In this document: positions 1 to 6,433 of the stretch, piece by piece
How positions within the stretch are numbered: the stretch's first letter is position 1
How the letters are laid out: each line of letters opens with the position of its first letter
Source of the DNA: Chloroflexota bacterium
Lineage (GTDB): Bacteria > Chloroflexota > Ktedonobacteria > Ktedonobacterales > Ktedonobacteraceae
Reading direction: 5' to 3'
Assembly (NCBI GenBank): GCA_005881295.1
Contig: VBHS01000017.1
Location: 1 to 12,363, forward strand
DNA length: 12,363 nt
Position numbers and translations under genes: made by a program
The notes under the pieces: generated by a model
What the model was told of the DNA's origin: nothing
Seen by the model: the letters and a program-made list of their open reading frames with translations, nothing else
The model's database searches: none

Positions 1-649
1 TCGCTTCGTCACAAAGTTCCCGTCGAATCAGCTCATTCCCGGATGTGGCCGTGTACCCTTCATTGAAAATGAGGTAGAGCACAGAGAGTACCGCGTCGAC
101 ACGTTCCTCTAAGGCTCCTGCCTCTGGCACGCGATAAGGAATACCCGCATCCCGTATCTTGCGCCTGGCTCGTACCAGGCGCTGTGCCATCGTTGGCAAC
201 GGGACCAGGAATGCGCTGGCAATCTCTGGCGTAGATAACCCCCCCAGTGTATGCAGCGTCAGTGCCACCTGTGCCTCCAACGACAGCGCCGGGTGGCAAC
301 AGGTAAACATCAGCTTGAGGCGCTCATCAGGGATCGCTCGATCCTCCATCTCCTCTGTTCCTCTCTGCTCTTCCCGCTCGACAAGTTCCTGTAGCAGCAC
401 CTGTTTGCGTGCCAATGTGCTCGTGCGGCGCAGGCGATCGATAGCCTTGTGCCGCGCAGTAGTTGTGATCCACGCGCTCGGATTGCGAGGGATACCATCT
501 ACAGGCCAGCGTTCGAGCGCCACGAGCATAGCTTCCTGCAGCGCATCCTCTGCCAGCTCGAAGTCCTTTACGGAACTAATCAAGCTAGCGAGAATGCGAC
601 CTGCTTCCCGGCGAAAGGTATCGGCTACAATCTGATGCGCTGTATCCAT
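1..649 (-). CDS. ECF42-type RNA polymerase sigma factor (partial, C-terminus off the left edge)
   Basis: Sigma-70 family factor that would direct RNA polymerase to a small regulon. The first 216 residues are visible. Region 2 covers about residues 12-80, with the conserved ELAEDALQEA (31-40) and a WITTTARHKAIDRLRR stretch (60-75). Region 4 covers about 108-166, with TCCHPALS, a helix-turn-helix around GGLSTPEIA and PTMAQRLVRARRKIR. The DAGIPYRVP linker and the VLYLIFNEGY segment (190-199) mark the C-terminal extension (DUF6596/TPR-like) typical of the ECF42 group, which is normally about 400 residues. The ATG at 649 is chosen because AGAGG precedes it and the N-terminus aligns. ECF42 genes are usually paired with a DGPF/YCII-like protein. 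None is encoded upstream here, where a serine hydrolase is divergent instead. The family call is strong; the regulon is unknown. Confidence 0.9.
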   Translation of the reverse strand, partial: MDTAHQIVADTFRREAGRILASLISSVKDFELAEDALQEAMLVALERWPVDGIPRNPSAWITTTARHKAIDRLRRTSTLARKQVLLQELVEREEQRGTEEMEDRAIPDERLKLMFTCCHPALSLEAQVALTLHTLGGLSTPEIASAFLVPLPTMAQRLVRARRKIRDAGIPYRVPEAGALEERVDAVLSVLYLIFNEGYTATSGNELIRRELCDEA

Positions 650-972
650 TAGCCTCTACTAGCTATACAAAAATATTCATTCCTCATTTTGTGGTTAATC
701 ATAACCAATTCTTAACCAGATTACCACCGTTTCTTTCTTCCCCTTTGTCCGGTATTACTCTACAGTTGCACTATTAACAAAAGTAGGGTCTTTAATCTCT
801 TTGTAGTCATTAGAAACAATGGTTCTAGTGGTGGTAAATATTTTTATACTTTAATGGATGGGGTTTATGAGAAAAAAGAATGTGTTCAACTGCCCATCCT
901 CCTACTTTTTGTATGCGCGATCTCTCTAAAAGCATCTATCTGCCTCTCTAATGTGTGGAGGAACAAAAGATA
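650..972. promoter_or_regulatory. AT-rich divergent intergenic region between the sigma factor and serine hydrolase genes
   Basis: About 320 bp without a gene, clearly richer in AT than the flanking genes. It must hold the promoters for both divergent genes. A TATACT box lies at 845-850 on the plus strand, but no convincing -35 is found 16-18 nt upstream. A short inverted repeat GGTTA-ATCA-TAACC lies at 693-706, about 45-60 nt upstream of the sigma factor start, and could be an operator. GGAGGA at 957-962 is the ribosome site that sets the hydrolase start. No conserved ORF was found. Confidence 0.45.
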
Positions 973-2247
973 ATGATAAACGATCAAGAAACGCCAACAC
1001 TTCTATTACCAGTACTAAAGCTCACTAAACAACGCCTGGGAAGGCAGAACCTCGTGTTAACCATCTGCCTGCTGGTAATCACAAGCCTGATCCTGTTTCT
1101 GCTGGCTGCAGCCTGGCAAGCTTGGAGGACACCTCCTGCGGCTCGACAAGCGCACCACTCAACACTTGCTACTGCTGGTGACACCCACAAATATCAGCCA
1201 AAGCCCACCAGGCAAGCAACTCCTACTGCACAAACCGCGCTGATTGCTCCCCAGGTAGATAGCTTACTGGCGAATATGTCCGCACACCAGCAATTCAGCG
1301 GCTCAGTACTGATCGCACAACATGGCCAGGTGCTTTTAAGCAAGGGCTATAGTATGGCCGATTGGGATCATGGTGTACCCAACACACCTCATACCAGGTT
1401 TTATCTTGGCTCCACCACCAAGCAATTTACCGCCATGGCGATCCTCATCTTGCAGCAGCAAGGCAAACTGCATGTGCACGATCGTCTCTGCTCCTACCTT
1501 GAAAATTGTCCCGCGGCATGGCAACCATTGACGATCCACAACCTGTTGACACATACCTCAGGCATTCCGCAACTGGACGATTCACAATTGTCGGGCGCCT
1601 CCCCTGAAGCATGGATTGCCAGTTACGACGGGGTCTCCCTGGCCTTTACACCCGGCAGCCAGTTCGACTATTGTAGCGTATGCTACCAGATTCTGGGCTA
1701 TGTCGTCGAGCGGGCATCAGGCGAGCCCTACAGCGAGTTCTTGCAGCAGTCCATTTTTGATCCCCTGCAGATGAAAGACACGGGCTTCGACCAGAATTAT
1801 CTCTCCCTGCCTGATCACGCGGTTGGCTATGCAGATTGGCGCGTCAATGCAGTGACCCTCGGGTGGCCTATTACCCCACAGTGGACATTCCTCTTCGGCT
1901 CGGGACTTCTCCAGACGACCTTGGAAGACATGTATCGCTGGGATCAAGCCCTCTACACAAACACGCTGGTCTCGCAGCAGACGCTTGATGAGGCGTTTAC
2001 TCCCTATGCCCCTGCATCGCAGTACGTGGGGTCAGGCTATGGCTATGGGTGGTTCATTACCAATTCACCTGTGCCAGGACGTCGGTTGATTTGGCATGAT
2101 GGGAGAATCGATGGCTTCAGGACCTATATCGGGCGCTTCATTGATGATAGGGTCGCGATCATTTTCTTGAGTAACCTGGCAACGCTGGATGAACTATCGC
2201 TCGCCAATACCTTAGAACACATCGTCTTTTCGCACATAACTCGTTAA
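973..2247 (+). CDS. membrane-anchored serine hydrolase, class C beta-lactamase/PBP fold
   Basis: Penicillin-binding-like serine hydrolase of the Beta-lactamase (class C, AmpC/EstB/D-aminopeptidase-like) family, 424 residues. The start is placed at ATG 973, since GGAGGA at 957-962 is 10 nt upstream. An in-frame GTG at 955 would overlap this ribosome site. A hydrophobic segment (VLTICLLVITSLILFLLAA, about residues 28-46) is a signal anchor, so the catalytic domain probably sits outside the membrane. The nucleophile motif is S147-T-T-K150 (LGSTTKQFTA), preceded by RFYLG. The third motif is H375-D-G377 (WHDGRIDGF). The second motif, normally Y-x-N, reads Y233-C234-S235, so the Asn is replaced. 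The substrate cannot be told from sequence: it may be a peptide, ester or beta-lactam. It appears to be monocistronic. Confidence 0.9.
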   Translation: MINDQETPTLLLPVLKLTKQRLGRQNLVLTICLLVITSLILFLLAAAWQAWRTPPAARQAHHSTLATAGDTHKYQPKPTRQATPTAQTALIAPQVDSLLANMSAHQQFSGSVLIAQHGQVLLSKGYSMADWDHGVPNTPHTRFYLGSTTKQFTAMAILILQQQGKLHVHDRLCSYLENCPAAWQPLTIHNLLTHTSGIPQLDDSQLSGASPEAWIASYDGVSLAFTPGSQFDYCSVCYQILGYVVERASGEPYSEFLQQSIFDPLQMKDTGFDQNYLSLPDHAVGYADWRVNAVTLGWPITPQWTFLFGSGLLQTTLEDMYRWDQALYTNTLVSQQTLDEAFTPYAPASQYVGSGYGYGWFITNSPVPGRRLIWHDGRIDGFRTYIGRFIDDRVAIIFLSNLATLDELSLANTLEHIVFSHITR

Positions 2248-2261
2248 AGTTGCCTTTCAAA

Positions 2262-2321
2262 GCATCGGTATTGGGGCCGGCCTCGATGCAACGTGTGACT
2301 ATGCCATCGCATCTCACGTTG
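2262..2321 (+). terminator. two adjoining inverted repeats after the serine hydrolase gene
   Basis: GCATCG (2262-2267) pairs with CGATGC (2284-2289), enclosing GGCCGGCC. Directly next to it, CAACGTGTGA (2289-2298) pairs with TCTCACGTTG (2312-2321), 9 of 10 positions, with a 13-nt loop. The position 14-75 nt after the stop codon suggests transcription termination or mRNA 3'-end protection. There is no T-tract, so a standard Rho-independent terminator is not shown. The second repeat could instead be an operator for the gene at 2504. Confidence 0.35.
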
Positions 2322-2382
2322 ACATCGACGCCTACACCTCTCCACACGTATACCAAAGAAAAATCGTTTTCCTGTGAGAATC

Positions 2383-2408
2383 CTGACTGTTGATGGGTAT
2401 ATTATAAT
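2383..2408 (+). promoter_or_regulatory. possible promoter of the alpha/beta hydrolase gene
   Basis: A perfect TATAAT lies at 2403-2408, about 95 nt upstream of the chosen start. The best -35 candidate is CTGACT at 2383-2388, but its 14-nt spacing is short. Only the -10 box is good, so the call is tentative. Confidence 0.3.
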
Positions 2409-2503
2409 GAAAGCGCGAATCAGAACCGGCGCTGGTGCGAAGATTCCTGTGCCAATTTGATGCGCGTGCGGATGTTTCAGGCGCGACATCAGGGGAGCAA
2501 CCG

Positions 2504-3730
2504 TTGAGCAAAAACAGAACGATCTCAACTTTCAGTCAAAAGCCTGTGTCCGGCAAACCAGGAAACAGGCACAATTCCACGTTTGGTGTCGTAGCGGCAC
2601 GGACCGCGCTCGCCTTGCTCTTTGGAGCCGGTCTGTTTCTGTCAGTAACGCCTGCGGGACGCGCTACTGCGCGCACGGCGTTTCTGGTTGCAGCAGTAAT
2701 TAGCGCCTCGCAGCCTGCACCGCTGAACCTTCTCGAGGAACCTGTACGGCACATTCAGAAGACAGTACCTTCGCGTGGGGGAACTGTCTACCTGGACATC
2801 TACGAGCCTGCGACGCCTGCGCCACCACTTTCTCGTGCCCTTGAAGGCATCGTCATTATTCCTGGAGTTGGTGATAACCGCAATGTGCCCCAGCTTATCA
2901 ATCTCTCCCTGGCTCTGGCCCACGTCGGTATCGTCGTAGAGGATATCACCACCTCAACACTCATCCACAACGATATCTCGGCAGTCGATAGCGATGCTGT
3001 TGTCCAGGCCTTTAATTTCCTCTCTCACTGGCCCGGCGTCGGAGCTGATCGAATCGGCATTGGAGGCTTCAGCGGTGGTGGGACATTGGCCTATCTTGCC
3101 GCCGCCGATACACGCATTCGAGATCGCATCTCTTTCATCGTCCTCTTCGGCGCCTACTTTAATGCAGAAACGGTTCTTCGTGCTTATGGTCAGCGGGCCA
3201 TCATCGTAGATGGTCAGTTGGTTCCATGGTATCCATCGCAGTATCCACTCCAGGTACTGGCCAACGTGATGGCCGATGGACTCCCTCCTCATGATGGTTC
3301 GCTCCTGGTGAGCGCCTTCATTCCTGGCGGGAAGCCACTCACCAGCGACAAGCTTGCGCAGATGTCACCACCCGCCATTGCCGCCTACCACTTGCTGGAA
3401 GGTGATGAACCTGGTCGCGTACATGAAAACATGGCGGCTCTCTCACCACAGTTGCATGCCTTACTCAACACGCTCTCGCCAAGTTCGGTCATCAACAAGG
3501 TTCACGCCCCGATCTACTTACTGCACTCGCGAGATGACTCATCGCTTCCCATCACGGAGTCGCAAGCTTTTGCTGCAGCACTTGCCCGCATCCATCGCCC
3601 ATATGACTTTGTCGAGTTCGGTATCTTCCAACATGTCGAGGTAGCGACAGGCCACAGCCTGACGCAAATACTCGGTGATGCTCTAACTCTCTTCCGCGTC
3701 CTCTATAAAGTGCTGCTTCCAGGTTCATGA
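2504..3730 (+). CDS. alpha/beta hydrolase (dienelactone hydrolase/peptidase-like) with N-terminal membrane segment
   Basis: Alpha/beta-hydrolase-fold enzyme, 408 residues, substrate unknown. The start is set at TTG 2504 because GGGGAG (2492-2497) lies 6 nt upstream. A GTG at 2435 would add 23 residues but has no ribosome site. A hydrophobic segment at about 29-49 (ALALLFGAGLFLSV) and a weaker one at about 59-69 suggest membrane anchoring or export. The first strand and oxyanion loop are GIVIIPGVGDN (115-125). The nucleophile elbow is G-F-S190-G-G-G. The acid is D344 or D345 in LLHSRDDSS, and the catalytic histidine is H377 in FQHVEV, so the triad appears complete. A membrane protein gene begins 13 nt after the stop, suggesting one transcript. 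Confidence 0.8.
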   Translation: MSKNRTISTFSQKPVSGKPGNRHNSTFGVVAARTALALLFGAGLFLSVTPAGRATARTAFLVAAVISASQPAPLNLLEEPVRHIQKTVPSRGGTVYLDIYEPATPAPPLSRALEGIVIIPGVGDNRNVPQLINLSLALAHVGIVVEDITTSTLIHNDISAVDSDAVVQAFNFLSHWPGVGADRIGIGGFSGGGTLAYLAAADTRIRDRISFIVLFGAYFNAETVLRAYGQRAIIVDGQLVPWYPSQYPLQVLANVMADGLPPHDGSLLVSAFIPGGKPLTSDKLAQMSPPAIAAYHLLEGDEPGRVHENMAALSPQLHALLNTLSPSSVINKVHAPIYLLHSRDDSSLPITESQAFAAALARIHRPYDFVEFGIFQHVEVATGHSLTQILGDALTLFRVLYKVLLPGS

Positions 3731-3743
3731 AACGAGGGTTATG

Positions 3744-4043
3744 ATGCTTGCTCTCTCTTGCTTCTGGCTCCTGCTCGGCCTGCTGGTCGGCCTGCTAGCA
3801 GTTCTAGCAAAGTTCTGGCCCTCATCGTGGGGAAGAAAAAAGTGGCCCGCCATGCTCTCCATTGGAGCGTTAGCTGCCTTCTGCGGTGGATGGCTCGGGA
3901 CGCTGTTGCTCGGAAGGTTCTTTGCGAGCAGCGTAGCCCTCTGGATTGCTGTGCTTTGTGTGGTCGTGCTTCCCCGGCTGTTTGTATGGGTGCAACAAAA
4001 ACATCGATCACTTTTTCCTCGCGGTACACACAGTAGCAAATAG
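3744..4043 (+). CDS. small three-helix membrane protein, GlsB/YeaQ-like
   Basis: A 99-residue integral membrane protein with three predicted helices at about 3-23, 36-57 and 62-82, and a basic C-terminal tail. The first two helices, joined by a short polar loop and followed by AAFCGGWLGTLLLG, resemble the GlsB/YeaQ/YmgE (transglycosylase-associated, PF04226-like) stress membrane proteins, although the third helix and tail are longer than usual. Two start codons are adjacent (ATG 3741 and ATG 3744). GAGGG at 3734-3738 lies 5 nt from the second, which is preferred. It follows the hydrolase gene by 13 nt and is probably co-transcribed with it. The coding assignment is fairly safe; the family call rests on resemblance only. 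Confidence 0.6.
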   Translation: MLALSCFWLLLGLLVGLLAVLAKFWPSSWGRKKWPAMLSIGALAAFCGGWLGTLLLGRFFASSVALWIAVLCVVVLPRLFVWVQQKHRSLFPRGTHSSK

Positions 4044-4058
4044 CTTGCTGGCGCACCA

Positions 4059-4445
4059 CTATTTTGACTCGCCATCCTCAAACATTCCGCTAAGAAGTTT
4101 GAGCGTTATACCCAGGGCAAGGATGACTGCGGCGCTGACACCGACGGAAACAAGCTCAATGATGGCTTGTGCTCCTTGTGTCGGCTGTTGATTCATTGGT
4201 AACGCTCGGAGTTCAATGATCGAGACGCCAAGAGCCCAGAAGGTATAGGTGAGAGCCATGATAGCTGCAAGGAAGAAACAAACGCCAACGATGAAGTAAA
4301 TTACACTATCAGCTCTATCCAGGAGGCGACCTGAGTTTTGAGCGAGAAGGTTGTCTGGCCACTGGGAACGCCGGGTTTGAAACGTCTCAGGTGGTGGTAC
4401 TATGTTGTCTTCCTGATCCTTGGAACCCGTCTGGTAACCTGGCAT
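4059..4445 (-). CDS. PsiE-like small membrane protein
   Basis: A 128-residue protein. A polar N-terminal tail (1-40) is followed by LLDRADSVIYFIVGVCFFLAA, a first helix at about 47-71 and a second at about 97-118, separated by a short loop. The arrangement LDR-x-x-x-VIY then a helix, and IIELVS opening the next helix, resembles the N-terminal half of PsiE (phosphate-starvation-inducible) membrane proteins. It stops about where a third helix would be expected, so it is either a short homologue or truncated. AAGGAG lies 8 nt upstream of the ATG, which supports the start. It is convergent with the membrane protein gene on the plus strand, with only 15 nt between them and no visible terminator. 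The PsiE relation is an inference. Confidence 0.6.
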   Translation of the reverse strand: MPGYQTGSKDQEDNIVPPPETFQTRRSQWPDNLLAQNSGRLLDRADSVIYFIVGVCFFLAAIMALTYTFWALGVSIIELRALPMNQQPTQGAQAIIELVSVGVSAAVILALGITLKLLSGMFEDGESK

Positions 4446-4543
4446 GAATATTACTCCTTCATGGATGGAATCGGAGGGGAGAAAGACTTCCTTCCAGGAG
4501 CAGATCCCCCCTTTGCCAGTTGATGAGCGTGATCTAAGGGCTT

Positions 4544-4619
4544 GTTAAAAAATAACTTTCCGCGTTACTGGTAATACGATTGCCAGCCCTGTCTTGAAGA
4601 CGGGAAGTTATTTCTTAAC
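4544..4619. repeat. 19-bp imperfect inverted repeat, MITE-like or large hairpin
   Basis: GTTAAAAAATAACTTTCCG (4544-4562) is matched in inverted orientation by 4601-4619 at 17 of 19 positions, with 38 nt between the arms. It lies in the gap between the divergent PsiE-like and EF-P genes. CTAAG occurs on both outer sides (4534-4538 and 4625-4629), which could be a 5-bp target duplication of a small non-autonomous element, though the arms do not extend cleanly to these copies. It could otherwise act as a transcriptional hairpin for either neighbour. Confidence 0.6.
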
Positions 4620-4756
4620 GACTACTAAGTATGAACAAAAATATATTTTCTATGCTGTCATACTTTCACTCCTCACCCAACGTATTCTCTTTAAGAAGAT
4701 CTGTAGGGAACAGAACTTATTAAGAGATGTTATGCATCGCATAAGAGGAGTGCTTC

Positions 4757-5326
4757 ATGATTTCGTCGAACGAAATGCAAAAAGGTCTCACGCTCGAAAT
4801 CGAGGGGGAGCCTTATATTGTCCTTGATTGGCAACACGTCACAGAGGGGCGTAGCAAGGCCAATATACGGTTGAAGCTGCGGCACCTGCGTACACACGCA
4901 ATCATTGAACGGACGCTGGATGCTGGGCCCAAGTTCAAATTGGTCCCGGTTGAACGCCTCCCGGTGACCTTTGCGTACTGGGATGGTGAGCTGTACCACT
5001 TCGTGGATACCGCCATCCTGGATCCCGACACCCCGGATGAAATTATGCTCCCTGCTGAGACGCTTGGCAAGGCGAGCAAATACATCGTCGATGATCTGCA
5101 ACTCGACCTGCTCCTGCTCAATGACGAGCCGGTTGGAGTAGATTTACCCGCGTCGGTCGTGATGCGCGTAAAGGATGTTGAGATGTCTGGTCACTACTGG
5201 CATGCCACAATGGAGGGGCCAGCACGACTTGAAACTGGTCTGGTTGTGCTGGTCCCCCCCATCATCTCCCCAGGCGACCTGATCCGCGTCAATACCGAGA
5301 ACGGGGAATATATGGAACGAGTTTGA
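4757..5326 (+). CDS. efp: elongation factor P, divergent tip loop
   Basis: Translation factor that binds between the P and E sites and relieves ribosome stalling at proline runs; 189 residues, the usual length. The KOW-like domain I is about 1-62, the OB domain about 65-127 and the C-terminal OB domain about 130-189, ending in the typical GEYMERV. GAGGAG (4745-4750) lies 6 nt before the ATG. The loop that normally reads PGKG (Lys34 in E. coli, beta-lysylated) here reads T-E-G-R32-S-K-A, so the tip residue is arginine and the loop proline is absent. The stretch before the C-terminal signature is also shorter and unlike the usual GDTA-type loop. No modification gene (epmA/epmB or earP) is in view. 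It may be a second, specialised EF-P copy. It ends at a hairpin terminator. Confidence 0.88.
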   Translation: MISSNEMQKGLTLEIEGEPYIVLDWQHVTEGRSKANIRLKLRHLRTHAIIERTLDAGPKFKLVPVERLPVTFAYWDGELYHFVDTAILDPDTPDEIMLPAETLGKASKYIVDDLQLDLLLLNDEPVGVDLPASVVMRVKDVEMSGHYWHATMEGPARLETGLVVLVPPIISPGDLIRVNTENGEYMERV

Positions 5327-5366
5327 AGGTCTCTGTTTCACCACCACGAGAAGGAGGGAAGGAGGA

Positions 5367-5397
5367 TCAGGCGATTCTTTTGGGTCGCCTGACCTTT
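5367..5397 (+). terminator. Rho-independent-type terminator of efp
   Basis: TCAGGCGA (5367-5374) and TCGCCTGA (5385-5392) form a perfect 8-bp stem with a 10-nt loop. The stem can be extended by GG/CC pairing across a one-base bulge. A short pyrimidine run with three T follows. It begins 40 nt after the efp stop. Confidence 0.7.
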
Positions 5398-5423
5398 CTC
5401 ACGCAAAATTTGACGGCCACCCG

Positions 5424-5478
5424 TTGAGAAACTACCTCTATCAGATGTATACTGGTGTGAGTTTACTTGAGGGAGGAG
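5424..5478 (+). promoter_or_regulatory. orphan plus-strand promoter and Shine-Dalgarno
   Basis: TTGAGA (5424-5429), an 18-nt spacer and TATACT (5448-5453) form a good vegetative promoter. GGGAGGAG (5471-5478) follows, 5 nt before ATG 5484. This is a complete expression leader, but the reading frame closes after 21 codons inside the antisense strand of a dehydrogenase gene. It looks like the leader of a gene whose body is gone. Confidence 0.55.
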
Positions 5479-6364
5479 AAAGCATGCGTGTCTCTGCGAC
5501 GGCTGAGCGTGCGCTGGTCAGGTCAAGGGCCCGGTCCACCAACGGGTAAGCTACCCCCTGATAACTGCCGATCACATGCCCGTACTGTTCACGAGACCTG
5601 GCATAAGCAACAGCCGTATCCAGAATCCACTGCATCCCACCCACGCCTTCCGCGCTTAGCGCGAAACTGGCGCAATTCAAGGCCTGTTCCAGCGCCTGAC
5701 GAGGATCATTGCAACCGTCGATCTTCTCGACCGGCGTATTTTTCAGTTTGATGCGGGCCAAGCGCCGACTCAAATCCATGCCTCCCAGGATTTCCACCGT
5801 CAGACCCTCGGCCCCCTTCTCCACCAGGAACAGGCCCACCTTTCCTTCATCTTTGGCTGCCACGATAATCATATCGGACACGCCGGCATCAAGGGCAAAC
5901 ATTTTGGTACCGTTCAGTGTATATTTGCCGCTCACTTCGCTTGCTGTTGTACCTATCGCATCGAGCTCGTAGCTGGGGTCGGGCTCCAGGTAAGCCACGC
6001 TAGCTCGGCACTTCCCCTCCACAATGGCAGGCAGCCAGCGTGCTTTCTGCTCGGCGCTCCCGGCCATTGCCAGCAGTGGGGCCGCCAGCCCTACCGTAGC
6101 CAGGAACGGGCCAGGCACCATTCCCCGGCCCAATTCCTCGAACAAGACCGCAACAGTGAGCCAGGACTCGGCCAACCCGCCAAATTCGACCGGCACAGTC
6201 AAGCTCATCCAGCCCTGCTCGGCCATCTTCTGCCAGAGTCGCTCATCAAAAGCATCTTCAGTCGCCATAATCTGCCGCACCTTAGCAGAGGGCAATTCCT
6301 TCTCGACAAACATGCGGACTGTTTGCGCTAGCATCTTTTGCTCGTCGCTGAGAGCCAGGTACAT
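5441..6364 (-). CDS. acyl-CoA dehydrogenase, small-subunit type, C-terminally truncated
   Basis: FAD-dependent enzyme of the acyl-CoA dehydrogenase family, which introduces an alpha-beta double bond into acyl-CoA thioesters. The visible 307 residues hold the N-terminal helical domain (from LALSDEQKMLAQTVRMFVE), the middle beta domain, and the start of the C-terminal domain with YARSREQYGHVIGSYQ (254-269) and LDLTSARSAV (280-289). Homology then stops and an unrelated AETRMLSPP tail leads to a stop. About 75-80 residues of the C-terminal FAD/tetramer domain are missing, so it is probably inactive. The start at ATG 6364 is preferred over GTG 6409 because AGAGG lies about 10 nt upstream and the family N-terminus begins there. 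It lies downstream of the large dehydrogenase gene in the same operon, like the paired heterotetrameric FadE or PimC/PimD enzymes. Confidence 0.85.
   Translation of the reverse strand: MYLALSDEQKMLAQTVRMFVEKELPSAKVRQIMATEDAFDERLWQKMAEQGWMSLTVPVEFGGLAESWLTVAVLFEELGRGMVPGPFLATVGLAAPLLAMAGSAEQKARWLPAIVEGKCRASVAYLEPDPSYELDAIGTTASEVSGKYTLNGTKMFALDAGVSDMIIVAAKDEGKVGLFLVEKGAEGLTVEILGGMDLSRRLARIKLKNTPVEKIDGCNDPRQALEQALNCASFALSAEGVGGMQWILDTAVAYARSREQYGHVIGSYQGVAYPLVDRALDLTSARSAVAETRMLSPPSSKLTPVYI
5484..5549 (+). pseudogene. 5' remnant of an Rrf2-like regulator gene
   Basis: ATG 5484 has an excellent ribosome site and opens a frame that reads MRVSATAERAL before running into unrelated sequence and stopping at 5547-5549. 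Rrf2-family regulators commonly begin MR(V/I)SA-x-x-x-Y-A-L-R-A-L, so the first eight to eleven codons match, apart from arginine in place of the usual tyrosine at position 9. From about codon 8 on, the DNA is the antisense of the acyl-CoA dehydrogenase gene. The remnant is short, so the family assignment is an inference supported by the intact promoter and ribosome site. Confidence 0.4.
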
Positions 6365-6433
6365 CGTTCTCGATCCTCTTTCACATTCAATCGTTTGTCT
6401 AAGATCCACAGGTCAGCTGTTCGTTCTCAGTCC

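Noticed and set aside
159..635. Plus-strand open frame of 158 codons at the left end
   Set aside because: It is the antisense of the ECF42 sigma factor; the serine- and arginine-rich product is a codon-bias shadow.
2954..3292. Minus-strand open frame of 112 codons
   Set aside because: It lies opposite the alpha/beta hydrolase active-site region, which is clearly the real gene.
3725..4081. Minus-strand open frames of 106-118 codons opposite the small membrane protein
   Set aside because: The plus-strand frame has a ribosome site, three hydrophobic helices and operon spacing; the minus-strand products are basic and low in complexity.
5410..5415. TTGACG as -35 of the orphan promoter
   Set aside because: The spacing to TATACT is 32 nt; TTGAGA at 5424-5429 with 18 nt is a better match.
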